Positions 11,220 to 19,717 of a stretch of 27,064 bases of DNA are shown here, piece by piece; positions within the stretch are counted from its first letter, which is position 1; every line of letters begins with the position of its first letter. The notes under the pieces are model-generated. The model saw only the letters and a program-made list of their open reading frames with translations, was not told the DNA's origin and searched no databases. The stretch is taken from contig BLXT01005946.1 in NCBI GenBank assembly GCA_019648995.1, forward strand, positions 1,382,173 to 1,409,236, in the 5' to 3' direction. This stretch comes from Plakobranchus ocellatus. Lineage: Eukaryota > Mollusca > Gastropoda > Plakobranchidae. A program made the position numbers and the translations under genes.

Positions 11220-12600
11220 AGTTAACCTCATTTTATAAATAGATTTAATCATAAAAATAATGGGGGTGATAATGCAAAGTATGTTAAATATTTTCATTAT
11301 TATTGTTAGTTTCTTATGGTTAAAAAAAAAAATTATTAGGTATGTTGCACATCAAACGACCCATCACTGTTTCCAGTTACCAGCCAGCCTAGCCAGTTAG
11401 CGACTATGGATCCACTCTTCCAGAAAACCAATTCAACACAAATGAAATCCATTTATTTTGTTTTTAGAAACCTAATTCTTCTTGAGTGTAGAAAGCTAAT
11501 TAAGATCTTCTAAGGCATCAATGAGAGCTGAGTCTAGACGATTGTGATGACCAGTATCTGTGATATTCTATTGATTCGGTAAATGGGGGCACGATTAAGT
11601 ATCAGCCTGGAAAACCTCTCAAAAATGATATACTTTATCTACATCAAGCCAAAGGCCATTAAGCTTCCACTTTACAGTGCCTTCTCTAATCAGAGAGTTT
11701 ATTTTTAGCAGTTTATTGAAGGAAAATTACCCCAAAGAAATATTGATGTTTTGTTGGAGCCAAATTTCTCTCCAGACTTCAGCGATTGTTTAAAATCTTA
11801 AACTTGAAAGTGAACTTTTCCGCAGCTATAACAACAGTTGGAAAACTTCTGTATACACCAAGGCACTCTGAATCTATATGCAGTTCAAGCCGATGAGTGG
11901 GACTTCAGGGTGGGGTCCTATTTGCATTGCTGCGACAGTGAGAGGCAGTGTGTGTGTGTGTGTGTGCGTGTATGTTAGTTACACAAACGTGAAACAGTGT
12001 TTGTGGATCTGCTGATACACTAGTTTTGCCAGATTTACAGTTTTTAGGTCATTTCATTCTCACCCAGCCCACTGAGTGAATGTTAAAGCATTGAGATAAA
12101 GTAAAATTGTTGGTTGCAAATTGGCTAATTTGGCCACAAACATTTCTGGGATGTGGGGCATTGATTGGATGTGGAGATTAAATCCTTTTTAGAGACTTTA
12201 CAGAGAGGAGGATTTAAATGTACCAGAGAAAGACTTGTTAATTGTATGTTTAGCTGCCTATCTATTTCTCATACACACACCACAACGCTTATGCAGAAAC
12301 CGCTACTTTATCTTGGAGGGTTTTCCTGGAATATATCATCTTGACATTGTGCTTTCTAAGGATCCCTTAAGGAGACTCAGCAACATCTTTATGAAATGGT
12401 TTTCCCAATGCTTCACTGGACTAAAAAATGGTCAGGCCGGGAGCAAAATACAGAAACTGTCTTCATGTTAGAAATCTTGAAGGTAAATTTTAGGTACAGT
12501 TTTATTTTGATATTTTCTGTAAGTTTTCATTTTTTAATTTTCATTAATTTTTTTTATATCTCTTCACAATTCTGTTCTCTTGTTCTTGATGTTCATTTGT
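11220..12600. other. Upstream region without recognised gene
   Basis: Region upstream of the oxidase coding start. It contains a TG microsatellite near 11948-11966. A plus-strand ORF at 12235-12471 has no recognisable domain. It could hold an unidentified 5'-UTR exon of the minus-strand gene. Confidence 0.5.
11948..11966. repeat. TG dinucleotide microsatellite
   Basis: An uninterrupted GTGTGT... run followed by an imperfect continuation (GCGTGTATG). Confidence 0.9.
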
Positions 12601-13165
12601 ACATTGTTGTTTATTTTGTAAGTTTTTAGTTTGTTTCTTTTTAATCCCTCTTTTCTCTATTCTTGTGTCTGTTTCCTACTCCTTTTCTTTTGTTGTTATT
12701 TGTTCTATACTACTGCTGTTGTCAATTCTTTTGTTACTGGTTTTATCCCTCTATTCTCTATCAATGGGTTTATTTTATTCCTCTTTTCCCTCTGTTTAGT
12801 CTAATCATCACTGCTGCTATTTACCAATTGGTTTTCAAGTTGAAAAAAAAAAAAGGTTTTATCCAGCTACTCTCTACTAGTATCAATCTCTTGTTGGGGC
12901 TGTTGTCTATTTTCTAGCTCCCATATCCATTCTCATTGCTATTGATTTTTGCCTAATTTTTTATCTTTATTTGTATTTTTATCCCTTTTATACCTATCCA
13001 TCTGTCTATTCTCCCCCCCTTCCCCCCACCCCCTTTGTTTTAATTTGTTCAATGGGTCTGTTTCCTTCTCTTTCTTCCTCCCCAATCATCAGTGCTGTTT
13101 TACACCTTTTTAAAAAAATAATTTTAATCCCGTTTTACATCCTCTATCTATCTCTCTTACAGTTT
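12600..13165 (+). repeat. Pyrimidine-rich degenerate tandem repeat
   Basis: About four diverged units start with (T)TTTATCC.CTATTCTCT-like phrases near 12636, 12743, 12855 and 12985, so the period is roughly 105-140 bp. Best shared blocks: CAATGGGTTTATTTTATTCC (from 12761) against CAATGGGTCTGTTTCCTTC (from 13050), and AATCATCACTGCTG (from 12803) against AATCATCAGTGCTG (from 13084). Overlapping plus-strand ORFs in this block are hydrophobic by composition only. Confidence 0.6.
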
Positions 13166-13394
13166 GTCTGAAGAAGATACTTAGCGCATTCAATTCAGAG
13201 CATTTTAAGAATAAAATCAAGGATTTCAAAAAATAAATTCAGATGGTGACACACTAAACGCTACCTTGTGTAGGGCAAATGATTTTCTTAAATCAGTGTC
13301 AAAAGAAAGATTTTTTTCTGTTACCATGTAACCATGTCATACCATTTCCATACTTAAGTTAAACAGTCAATATATGAGACACTTAACTCTGGAG

Positions 13395-13480
13395 GAGCTA
13401 TGCAGAGATGGCCGCCCAGACGCGCGGTTGTCACGGGTTTTGTTTACAAAATGCGGGCGTGGCAAGGTACCACGTGCAAA
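13395..13480. promoter_or_regulatory. GC-richer island with E-box, candidate promoter
   Basis: A compositional island in AT-rich surroundings. It holds ATGGCCGCC at 13408 (on the minus strand GGCGGCCAT, resembling a YY1 site) and a perfect E-box CACGTG at 13471-13476 within GGTACCACGTGC. It lies about 2.2 kb upstream of the oxidase start and could be that gene's upstream promoter or UTR exon. A 31-codon plus-strand ORF begins at 13408; I cannot say whether it is used. Function is inferred. Confidence 0.35.
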
Positions 13481-13499
13481 GAATAGCCTGTTTGTAAAA

Positions 13500-14130
13500 T
13501 TTACGTATTTCAGTTGCGTTTAGGAGAGTACATAAGTGAAACCATATATTTTTGGAAAGGTGAGATTCAGTTCTATCTAAAACAATTGTTTTTGTCGAAT
13601 TTGACTGAAATCAATAATCGGTTTTGACCACAAAAACAAGGAGAAAGCTACATTTGAATGTGAACAGCAGGCTCTAAAGCACAGAAGTGCTTGCTCTGAG
13701 TGAACAAAAAATTAAGAAAGAAAGAAAAATTCAGGAGATTACAAGCTCTTCAAACACATTGGACCTATAGGACAAACTAAAAAAACTTACCCAGGGAAAT
13801 GAACACAAACTCACGATCAATTTTTTTTTTCACACCCCTTCACGTTCACATCGAGAAGCAATTGATTGGTAATGTATAAACAACATGAAAATTATGGCTC
13901 TGTCAGCTTTCAAGGCCATGACAAAGGCCTATGAAAAATAATACACATACCTTCAATTCATTTGTTGATAAATTTTCCCCAAGATATCATTTTTATTTAT
14001 AAGCTAGGAAAACATGGGGCCTCAAGTCTTGCAAATAATAAAGCATGAGGCTATCTCTAGGCCTACTATGTACATATGTATATATTCTCACCCTTCCCTC
14101 ATTACCGTACACGCTAGTCAACAGCCCATT
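13500..14130. other. Unassigned intergenic sequence
   Basis: AT-rich, no ORF with recognisable protein similarity and no repeat pair noticed. It contains a TAGGCCTA-type word (AGGCCTAC at 14059), common elsewhere in the window. Confidence 0.5.
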
Positions 14131-14139
14131 TCCAGATTG

Positions 14140-14960
14140 GAGGTGCAAACACACACACACACAAGCACACAACCACAATATCGACAAAAAATTTAGTTCA
14201 AGACGTACTACGAGCAAGGAGTATGCTAGCATACTTTACTTAGGCCTATAGGGTTACAAAACTAGTGCCAATACAGGACAAGCAAACAAGCACACGCACG
14301 CACACACACACATCCTAAACAGTCTCCTTTCCAACTGAAAGTCCCTCATTGGTTGGTCTACAACTAGAACACCATCACATCTAAGTGTGAAGACATGCAA
14401 TCCATACCAAACAAGGCTATCTCTCCTAGGCCCAAGGACTGCATAAGGGTGTGAGAAAACACACATACGTTCCTCTATTGCACACATAAACACATATCCA
14501 GTTCTATCTTCAAGAAATTTCTCTCAGGTCTACCAGAGGTCAAAATCCCAAACCAACTGATTGGTTCTAAAGATTGGACCATCGCATTGATATTGCACTG
14601 CATCATTTTTGCCACAGGCCAAGGCAGTGAACACACACATACACATGTAAATATAATACTTACCCAACTCTGTCGTCGAGAAATTTCTCCTTCTCAAGGT
14701 CAGTCAGGGATTGAAACTAATAAAGCATCTCACTCATTGGTTGTTCAAATATAACTATCAAGTCTTGGTCTGTGTGTGATTGCATCATGTAATGTACGCA
14801 TGAAATAAGCCAATTACTACCACTACCAGGCCTTACCACAGGCCAGAGATATGAACACACACACGTAATTTTTTCCCTGTAACCTATCAGAGACTGAAAA
14901 ATAATGTGATAAAGCTCAGGATTGGCTATTGTGAAACTAAACTGTCAATCACCTTTTTGT
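14140..14960 (+). repeat. Degenerate tandem array of AC-tract units
   Basis: AC runs recur near 14149, 14292, 14458, 14629 and 14852. The flanking sequence between them also repeats: GAAATTTCTC (14514 and 14681), ATTGGTT (14350, 14560 and 14737), TGCATCAT (14600 and 14782) and CCACAGGCCA (14613 and 14838), in the same order. This indicates diverged units of about 150-220 bp rather than isolated microsatellites. ORFs across it are shadows of the AC runs. Confidence 0.6.
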
Positions 14961-15188
14961 GACTGGGAGTATAAATGTTGCAAAAAAAATGCATCCCGTG
15001 ACCATGTACACTGTGTGCCAAAAGACCCCACTTTCATTCGAGAACTTTCTCTTCCCTACAACATCGGATAGACTAAGAGAGAGAATGTATTTCATCAGAT
15101 AGTGGAATTTTCCACTGCTTGTGAAGACTATCTGCCTTTGAAAAGATTATATAACACCAGATGTCTTTGTTGTTACCAGTTTTGGCCT

Positions 15189-15263
15189 CTGATTGGAAAT
15201 GCTAATTTTTGTGTCTTTGTTTAAGAGGTGTGTATTTAAAGGAAGCGGGCGGGTCAGGATTGG
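15189..15263 (+). promoter_or_regulatory. CCAAT / octamer-like / TATA-like / GC-box cluster
   Basis: In order: CTGATTGG (inverse CCAATCAG, NF-Y type) at 15189-15196, ATGCTAAT at 15199-15206 (one base from the octamer), TATTTAAA at 15233-15240, GGGCGGG at 15247-15253 and another inverse CCAAT at 15259. The spacing would suit a plus-strand core promoter, but no coding sequence was identified downstream. It could be a fossil promoter or chance. Confidence 0.3.
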
Positions 15264-15493
15264 GGCCTGGGAGAGGGAAGGAAGAGAAAGATATACCCAT
15301 CGCGATTTATTGATTAGCAGGTAATATAATACAGTAATAAAAATAGCGGAATTTAGATGATGCTTACTGGAATGGGTCAGAAAGTACAGTCTGAAGCTGG
15401 AGCAAGCCTGGTACATCCATTGTAAACTCTTAGATGTATTCGTTGAAAATTGTTTTTATTTTATATTAGTTTGATATCTTAAACATATGACCT

Positions 15494-15502
15494 AGTCCAT
15501 TT
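15494..15502 (+). repeat. Target-site duplication, left copy
   Basis: AGTCCATTT lies immediately outside the (TGA)n tail of the LINE insertion and is identical to 16299-16307 on the other side. Confidence 0.7.
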
Positions 15503-15516
15503 CATCATCATCATCA

Positions 15517-15762
15517 TCAAGTGCCTTGCTTGTAAGCGTTGGCGATCATGTCCCTCCACAAATCCCTATCTTTGACGGCGGTCAGTATATCTGACACTTT
15601 TTCTGGTCCAAGCCATGTGGCCAGTCCATCCATTATCTTCTCCCTTTGTCTTCCTCTGCTTCTTTTTCCTTCAAACTTTCCTGTTGTTACCAAATGTTCC
15701 AGTTTTCCTCTTCTCATCATGTGGCCCAGAAAGGGGTAGCGGGGTGAAAAGAATTTCACCAA
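15517..15762 (-). pseudogene. LINE reverse transcriptase C-terminal fragment
   Basis: The fragment reads FLGHMMRRGKLEHLVTTGK, then GKRSRGRQREKIMDGLATWL and KDRDLWRDMIANAYKQGT before the stop. This is the characteristic C-terminal tail of RTE-type LINE ORF2 proteins, after the thumb region. Residues before PFLGH (MVKFFSPRY) come from unrelated sequence. The RT catalytic motifs are absent, so it is a dead fragment. The stop codon runs straight into the TGA repeat tail. Confidence 0.85.
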
Positions 15763-16185
15763 CAGGAGAAGTAAGGTGCCTCCTTCCCTCTGCTAGCGTG
15801 TGAGAAATCCTTGGGCAAGATTGTGCACCCACTAAGCCCCCCAATCAGGGTTACGTGAAATCACGGCAGGCAGGTGATGGATGAGGGGTGGAGCAGCCAA
15901 AATATTTTTGGAACTGGTCTGCCTCTTGCTGTGTCGGGCAGAGGATGCTATAATAGCACAATGGCCGAGACATGCCGCCCAGTAAGGGTACTGCCCTCAT
16001 AGAAGGAAATTGCAACCTACTATGAGTAACATTTGCAAAGAAAATCATGTCCAGACCAAAAATTAAATCCAAAAACGACGTAAAGGAAGGGTCTTGCTTT
16101 AAAAGCAAACCAGTCTCGTCCGGTAGGGAGAGTTATGTGCCACAGGTAACACCCGATCGTCATCAAACTACTGCGTGCAAAATGA

Positions 16186-16298
16186 AAGACCGCAAAGAAA
16201 ACAAATGAGAGAGTTCTGAATGAAGCTAATAAAAGAAGATCACTGGTCAGAACTATAAGGAAACGTCAAGCCACCTTTCTGGGCCACGTGATGAGAAG
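16186..16298 (+). pseudogene. Inverted LINE reverse transcriptase fragment
   Basis: The plus strand reads KTNERVLNEANKRRSLVRTI then RKRQATFLGHVMRR, the segment that directly precedes the C-terminal tail in RTE-type ORF2 proteins. Weak similarity may reach back to about 16160 (LLRAKWKDR-like with small indels). It ends at GAGAAGAG, where the target-site duplication begins. Opposite orientation to the fragment at 15517-15762. Confidence 0.8.
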
Positions 16299-16307
16299 AG
16301 TCCATTT
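16299..16307 (+). repeat. Target-site duplication, right copy
   Basis: AGTCCATTT, identical to 15494-15502. The leading AG also fits the end of the LINE fragment (GAAGAG), giving a two-base ambiguity. Confidence 0.7.
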
Positions 16308-16430
16308 ACATTGTGATTTTTTGTATATGAGCTATTCTCCAAAGGTGCTTCACCATTAACCCATCCTTAAATAAGCCTTGTAAAAAAATAATAAAGCAAC
16401 TCTCATACATCCTGCTTGTTTCTTTGCCTT

Positions 16431-16540
16431 NNNNNNNNNNNNNNNNNNNNNNNNNNNNNNNNNNNNNNNNNNNNNNNNNNNNNNNNNNNNNNNNNNNNNN
16501 NNNNNNNNNNNNNNNNNNNNNNNNNNNNNNNNNNNNNNNN
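16431..16540. other. Assembly gap (110 N)
   Basis: Run of N. Anything spanning it is unresolved, and the flanking repeats may explain why. Confidence 1.
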
Positions 16541-17277
16541 TAGATCTAACTTTTCAAAATGGTCATCTAGCCTATTCTCCTTATGTTTTTTTACAAGAGA
16601 AAAAGTGAAACTACATTTTTGAAACCAAAAAAATTTGCCTTGATTCCCTCATTTGATGCTCAGCAGTAAAATTACAAGCAAGGTTGGACGTGATGGTGTG
16701 TGTCATATGCCTCTTTCAATTTGACATCAATGGCTACATTAAATTTGGCCCAGCAGATGAAAAAAAATTAGTACATCGGAAATCTAGACTAAGAACTGAC
16801 ACTTTTGACAGCCAGTGACTTCAGAACAATCTGTATTTAGGCCAGCAGCCCTAAAATTAACTGATCATAGAAGTGTGTGTCATTCATCACGTCCAACCCA
16901 TAGCTTTCTATAGAAAACTCTAGGCCAATTGGGCACTAACTAAACGCAGATTTTGTTCAACACTTACATTTTATTTTCATTGAGGGGAGAGTGGAGAGGG
17001 TAAAATGGCGGACAGGAGCTCTCTTAGGTTGAAAACCATGTGTGTCACTTTTCTGTTAGCATCACGTCCGACCTATTTGTTTAGATCTAATTGTGTTTAA
17101 TGCTTATTTTAACTAAGAAAACCTTTCCTAACCTCTTACAACCTCAATAAGCCCAAATTCCATGCCACAACAATGTTTCTTTTGAATATCTGTGTGATTT
17201 AAATTAGAAACCCCTACCATTGTCTTAACTAGTACTGAGACCTTGTGTGTCATAGTCACTACCGAACCCAGGTAATT

Positions 17278-17472
17278 GTGTGTCATCATCACGTCCAACA
17301 CTTATGGTCACTAAAATTGTTCTTCTTTGACCTCTAAACAGCTGTTTGTAGTTTGTCTTACATCTATTTAAATAGACAAAGCTCATGATATGTCAAGAAG
17401 GACTTGCATATCTATGTTTGCAGTAACTATAGAAACTTTGATGCCTTAGTTTTGGACGTGACGATGACACAC
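17278..17472 (+). mobile_element. MITE-like unit 1 bounded by the 22-bp motif
   Basis: Forward motif at the left end and reverse motif at the right end act as terminal inverted repeats of about 21 bp (17278-17300 and 17452-17472). The interior contains ACATCTATTTAAATAGACAA and AAGCTCATGAT. It is homologous over its length to unit 2 (17478-18658 without its insertion), 195 against about 199 bp. No coding capacity, so it would be non-autonomous if it is a transposon. The superfamily is not identified. Confidence 0.65.
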
Positions 17473-17510
17473 AAAAAGTGTGTCACCATCACGTCCAACA
17501 CTTATGATGA

Positions 17511-18496
17511 TTAACCCTTTCCAACCTAATAGTGTGCCATAGGTACTAGTCTTAATGGCTAAGGAGCAACCATGTCCTAAGAAACTGGTGTCTAAGCCAG
17601 GGGACATAACTCTTACGAAAAACATAATTTCTTTTTTAATGACTTGTTAAAGCTTGCAAACCTAATATTTTAATGGGGAAAAAATATCATAATTTAGAAA
17701 AATAAATGAACTTTCAGAAAATGTATACATGTCTGGGGGAAAATAAAACTTGTTGAGAGAAAAAACTCATAAACCAACGAAATTTTCTCTCTTCGCTTTT
17801 CCTGGCTGAATACTAGTAATAACCGTGGTGCAAAATTTTGGTGTGTATTTCATTGAAATTAAACAGGAGCAGAAAGCGAACTGAGAAGAAGCAAAACTGG
17901 GAGAAAAAAAAGAGCTAATGGTTATAATTGTCCGAAATTCCAGCTTTGGGATATTTACAAGCGGTCTTGAAAAGACCTAGATCGAGACACTAGATCTAGA
18001 TTAGATCTAGGCCTAGATGATAGATCTACTCGCTGCCGACGCGACCATGACTTTTTTCCGAGGTAATTGTTCGATATCCTCGTTTATGCTATATCAGGTT
18101 CAACATCTTAATCCAAATATCTTTAATTAAATGCGGTTAAAGGAATTGAAAGGCCACTGAAGCTAGAAACGTATCGAAAAACGGCAGGGAAACGAGGTTC
18201 AAACTGTCGAGAATCCGACGTCAGAACGGGCATTTTCACTTTCTCTTTATTCATTAACGGAAAGAGCTAAAAATATGCGGTTTTCTTTACAGAAGAGCTC
18301 AAGTCTCGCAAAATTTGCATAATTATATCCAAGTAACGTTGATCCCGAGACTTCGTTACTGTCGGCGATAGTAAACAACGAGGTAATGGAGGACGCTTTA
18401 GGTCGCATTCGGTCGCATTAGGTTGGAGGGGTGTATGTCGCATTCGGTCGCATTAGGCTGGACCGGGCGATGTCGCATTAGGTTGGAAAGGGTTAA
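17511..18496. mobile_element. Non-autonomous piggyBac-like TTAA element
   Basis: TTAACCCTTTCCAACCTAAT at 17511-17530 is the exact reverse complement of 18477-18496, giving a TTAA duplication plus 16-bp terminal inverted repeats beginning CCCTTT, as in piggyBac transposons. There is no transposase ORF. Unit 1 of the surrounding repeat shows the same site without the insertion (see findings). Near the right end lie three subterminal copies of a GTCGCATTAGGTTGGA-like repeat. The interior also has an AGATCT/TCTAGA cluster (17985-18030). Confidence 0.82.
18401..18490 (+). repeat. Subterminal repeats of the TTAA element
   Basis: The phrase TCGCATTCGGTCGCATTAGG followed by TTGGA or CTGGA occurs from 18403 and 18438; a shorter TCGCATTAGGTTGGA from 18473 runs into the terminal repeat. 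It is absent from the left end. Such repeats could be transposase-binding sites; that is inference. Confidence 0.65.
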
Positions 18497-18897
18497 AATA
18501 GTATTTCTGTGTTCCGTAAATAGCTGTATTGTGGTTTATCCTACATCTATTATATAGACAAAGCTCATGATGTGTCAAAAAGGTGTTACAGCAATGTCTT
18601 TTTTAACTGTAAAAACTTTTGTATGTCTTGGTGGTGTTGGACGTGATGTATGACACACACTTCAACCACTAAAACTTTCAGATAATCCAATCCAGACTTG
18701 ATTTTTTAGCATGAGGCTTCAATATTTTGTCTTTCTGTTATTTTTTATTCTTTTTTTATTAGATCTACACCTTGAAATATATGAAAAATGAAGAGTTTGT
18801 GTGTCATACATCACGTCCAACACCAACTGTATTTATGCAGATTTTCTCTCAAAAATCTAGTTTTTAAGCTACCCTGTGCCTTAAGAGCGACTTTTTC

Positions 18898-19137
18898 TTA
18901 ACTCTTAAACCGATAAGTTTTTTTTCTCACACGAAGCAATCAGATAGGATGTGTAGTTCAAAACGTAAAGGAAGTAGTCCCGGAGCAAATAATGTAGTTT
19001 TGGAATAATTTGGTCAATCTAAAATTCAAAACCAATTAACAGAAACAACAAACCCATTGGACGCTGGCAGCATCCAGTACCGTGAATCTTACAAACTATT
19101 GGACGCTCCCAGCGTCCAGCACCGGTTTATGAGTTAA
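18898..19137. mobile_element. Second short TTAA element (MITE)
   Basis: Begins TTAACTCTTAAACCG (18898-18912) and ends CGGTTTATGAGTTAA (19123-19137), 14 of 15 bases inverted, with TTAA at both extremes; 240 bp in total. Two GC-richer palindromes with TTGGACGCT (19058 and 19101) lie near its right end. No coding capacity. Its ends differ from the element at 17511-18496, so it would be a separate family. Confidence 0.65.
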
Positions 19138-19717
19138 ACCTGAGTGTTTGTGTGTCATTTCAAAACAATTTTCATTCCAATGGGTACATTTTGAATTTTT
19201 GGCTCTTGTGTGACGTTTTGGAATCCACCTTTGTAGAATGACTCATATAAGGTTGAAATATTTCCATTGAAACATGGCCCGGGCTTGGGTTTAACAAGTT
19301 GGGTCTACGCTTATAATCTCAGTTGACAGGGTCTGGTACCAGAAGTGGGGCTGGCGCTTCACCCGGTTGAAAATTGCATGTTTAACATGTTCGTCCATAT
19401 ACTGTCCAGAATTAAAATTGTAAAAGGATAGCAAATTGCTTGGCTGGAATTTGGCAAAAATAGTGACACACACAAGATGGGATATATAGAAGTCTACCCA
19501 GTTTTCTTTTTCCACTTAAATATTTGTTATTAAAATATATATGTTTTTCTTGAAGGTTCAGTTAAAAACAAATCTGATAGGCCCCTAATCGATAAATTTG
19601 CTTTTAACTTGGTCTACTACTAGAAAAACATCAAAAAATCAATTATATTACAAACGCTGTTGTTACACTGACGTTTAAGTGGAAAAAGCAGCACTAGATC
19701 TAGATATATCTAGATCT
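19138..19717. other. Unassigned sequence between repeats
   Basis: A minus-strand ORF (19291-19515) has no domain I recognise and sits among transposons, so it is not called as a gene. AGATCT/TCTAGA words begin near 19695. Confidence 0.4.

Larger units (their letters stand above)
15503..16298 (-). mobile_element. Composite RTE-like LINE insertion with inverted 5' segment
   Basis: On the minus strand, three parts lie between identical 9-bp direct repeats: an inverted RT fragment (about 16160-16298, reading plus), a middle of about 420 bp with no recognised protein, and the ORF2 C-terminus (15760-15517) ending in a (TGA)5 tail at 15503-15518. The tail and very short 3' end are known features of RTE elements. 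Both RT pieces share the words TTTCTGGGCCAC.TGATGAGAAG and diverge outside them, so they are the two sides of one break. An inverted 5' part plus a TSD is the signature of twin priming. The middle segment is unexplained and may be a partner repeat. Confidence 0.7.
17478..18658 (+). mobile_element. MITE-like unit 2, split by a TTAA element
   Basis: The left end (17478-17510) and right part (18493-18658) align with unit 1: CCAACACTTATG near the left end, and ACATCTATTATATAGACAA, AAGCTCATGATGTGTCAA and the reverse motif at 18635-18658 on the right. The 982 bases between are the piggyBac-like element. Unit 2 follows unit 1 after only five A residues. Confidence 0.65.
16684..19158. repeat. Array of a 22-23 bp motif in both orientations
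   Basis: Core GTGTGTCAT.ATCACGTCC, usually followed by AACA. Forward copies: 16875-16897, 17040-17072 (with a 10-base insertion), 17245-17268 (degenerate), 17278-17300, 17478-17500, 18799-18822, and a half copy at 19150. Reverse copies: 17452-17472 and 18635-18658, plus a hybrid at 16684-16706. Intervening sequence is mostly unrelated except between the two units listed next. Confidence 0.75.

Noticed and set aside
12396..13171. Plus-strand hydrophobic ORFs that look like membrane proteins
   Set aside because: The region is a pyrimidine-rich tandem repeat; T-rich codons give F, L, I and Y automatically.
13993..14493. Several overlapping ORFs with CVCVC or THTHT stretches
   Set aside because: Products of AC/GT microsatellite tracts, with no family similarity.
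16684..18822. CRISPR-like array of short repeats with unique spacers
   Set aside because: Repeats occur in both orientations with irregular spacing, in a eukaryotic context full of transposons; no cas genes.
19291..19515. 74-codon minus-strand ORF
   Set aside because: No motif I recognise; located between transposons with no splice or conservation evidence.
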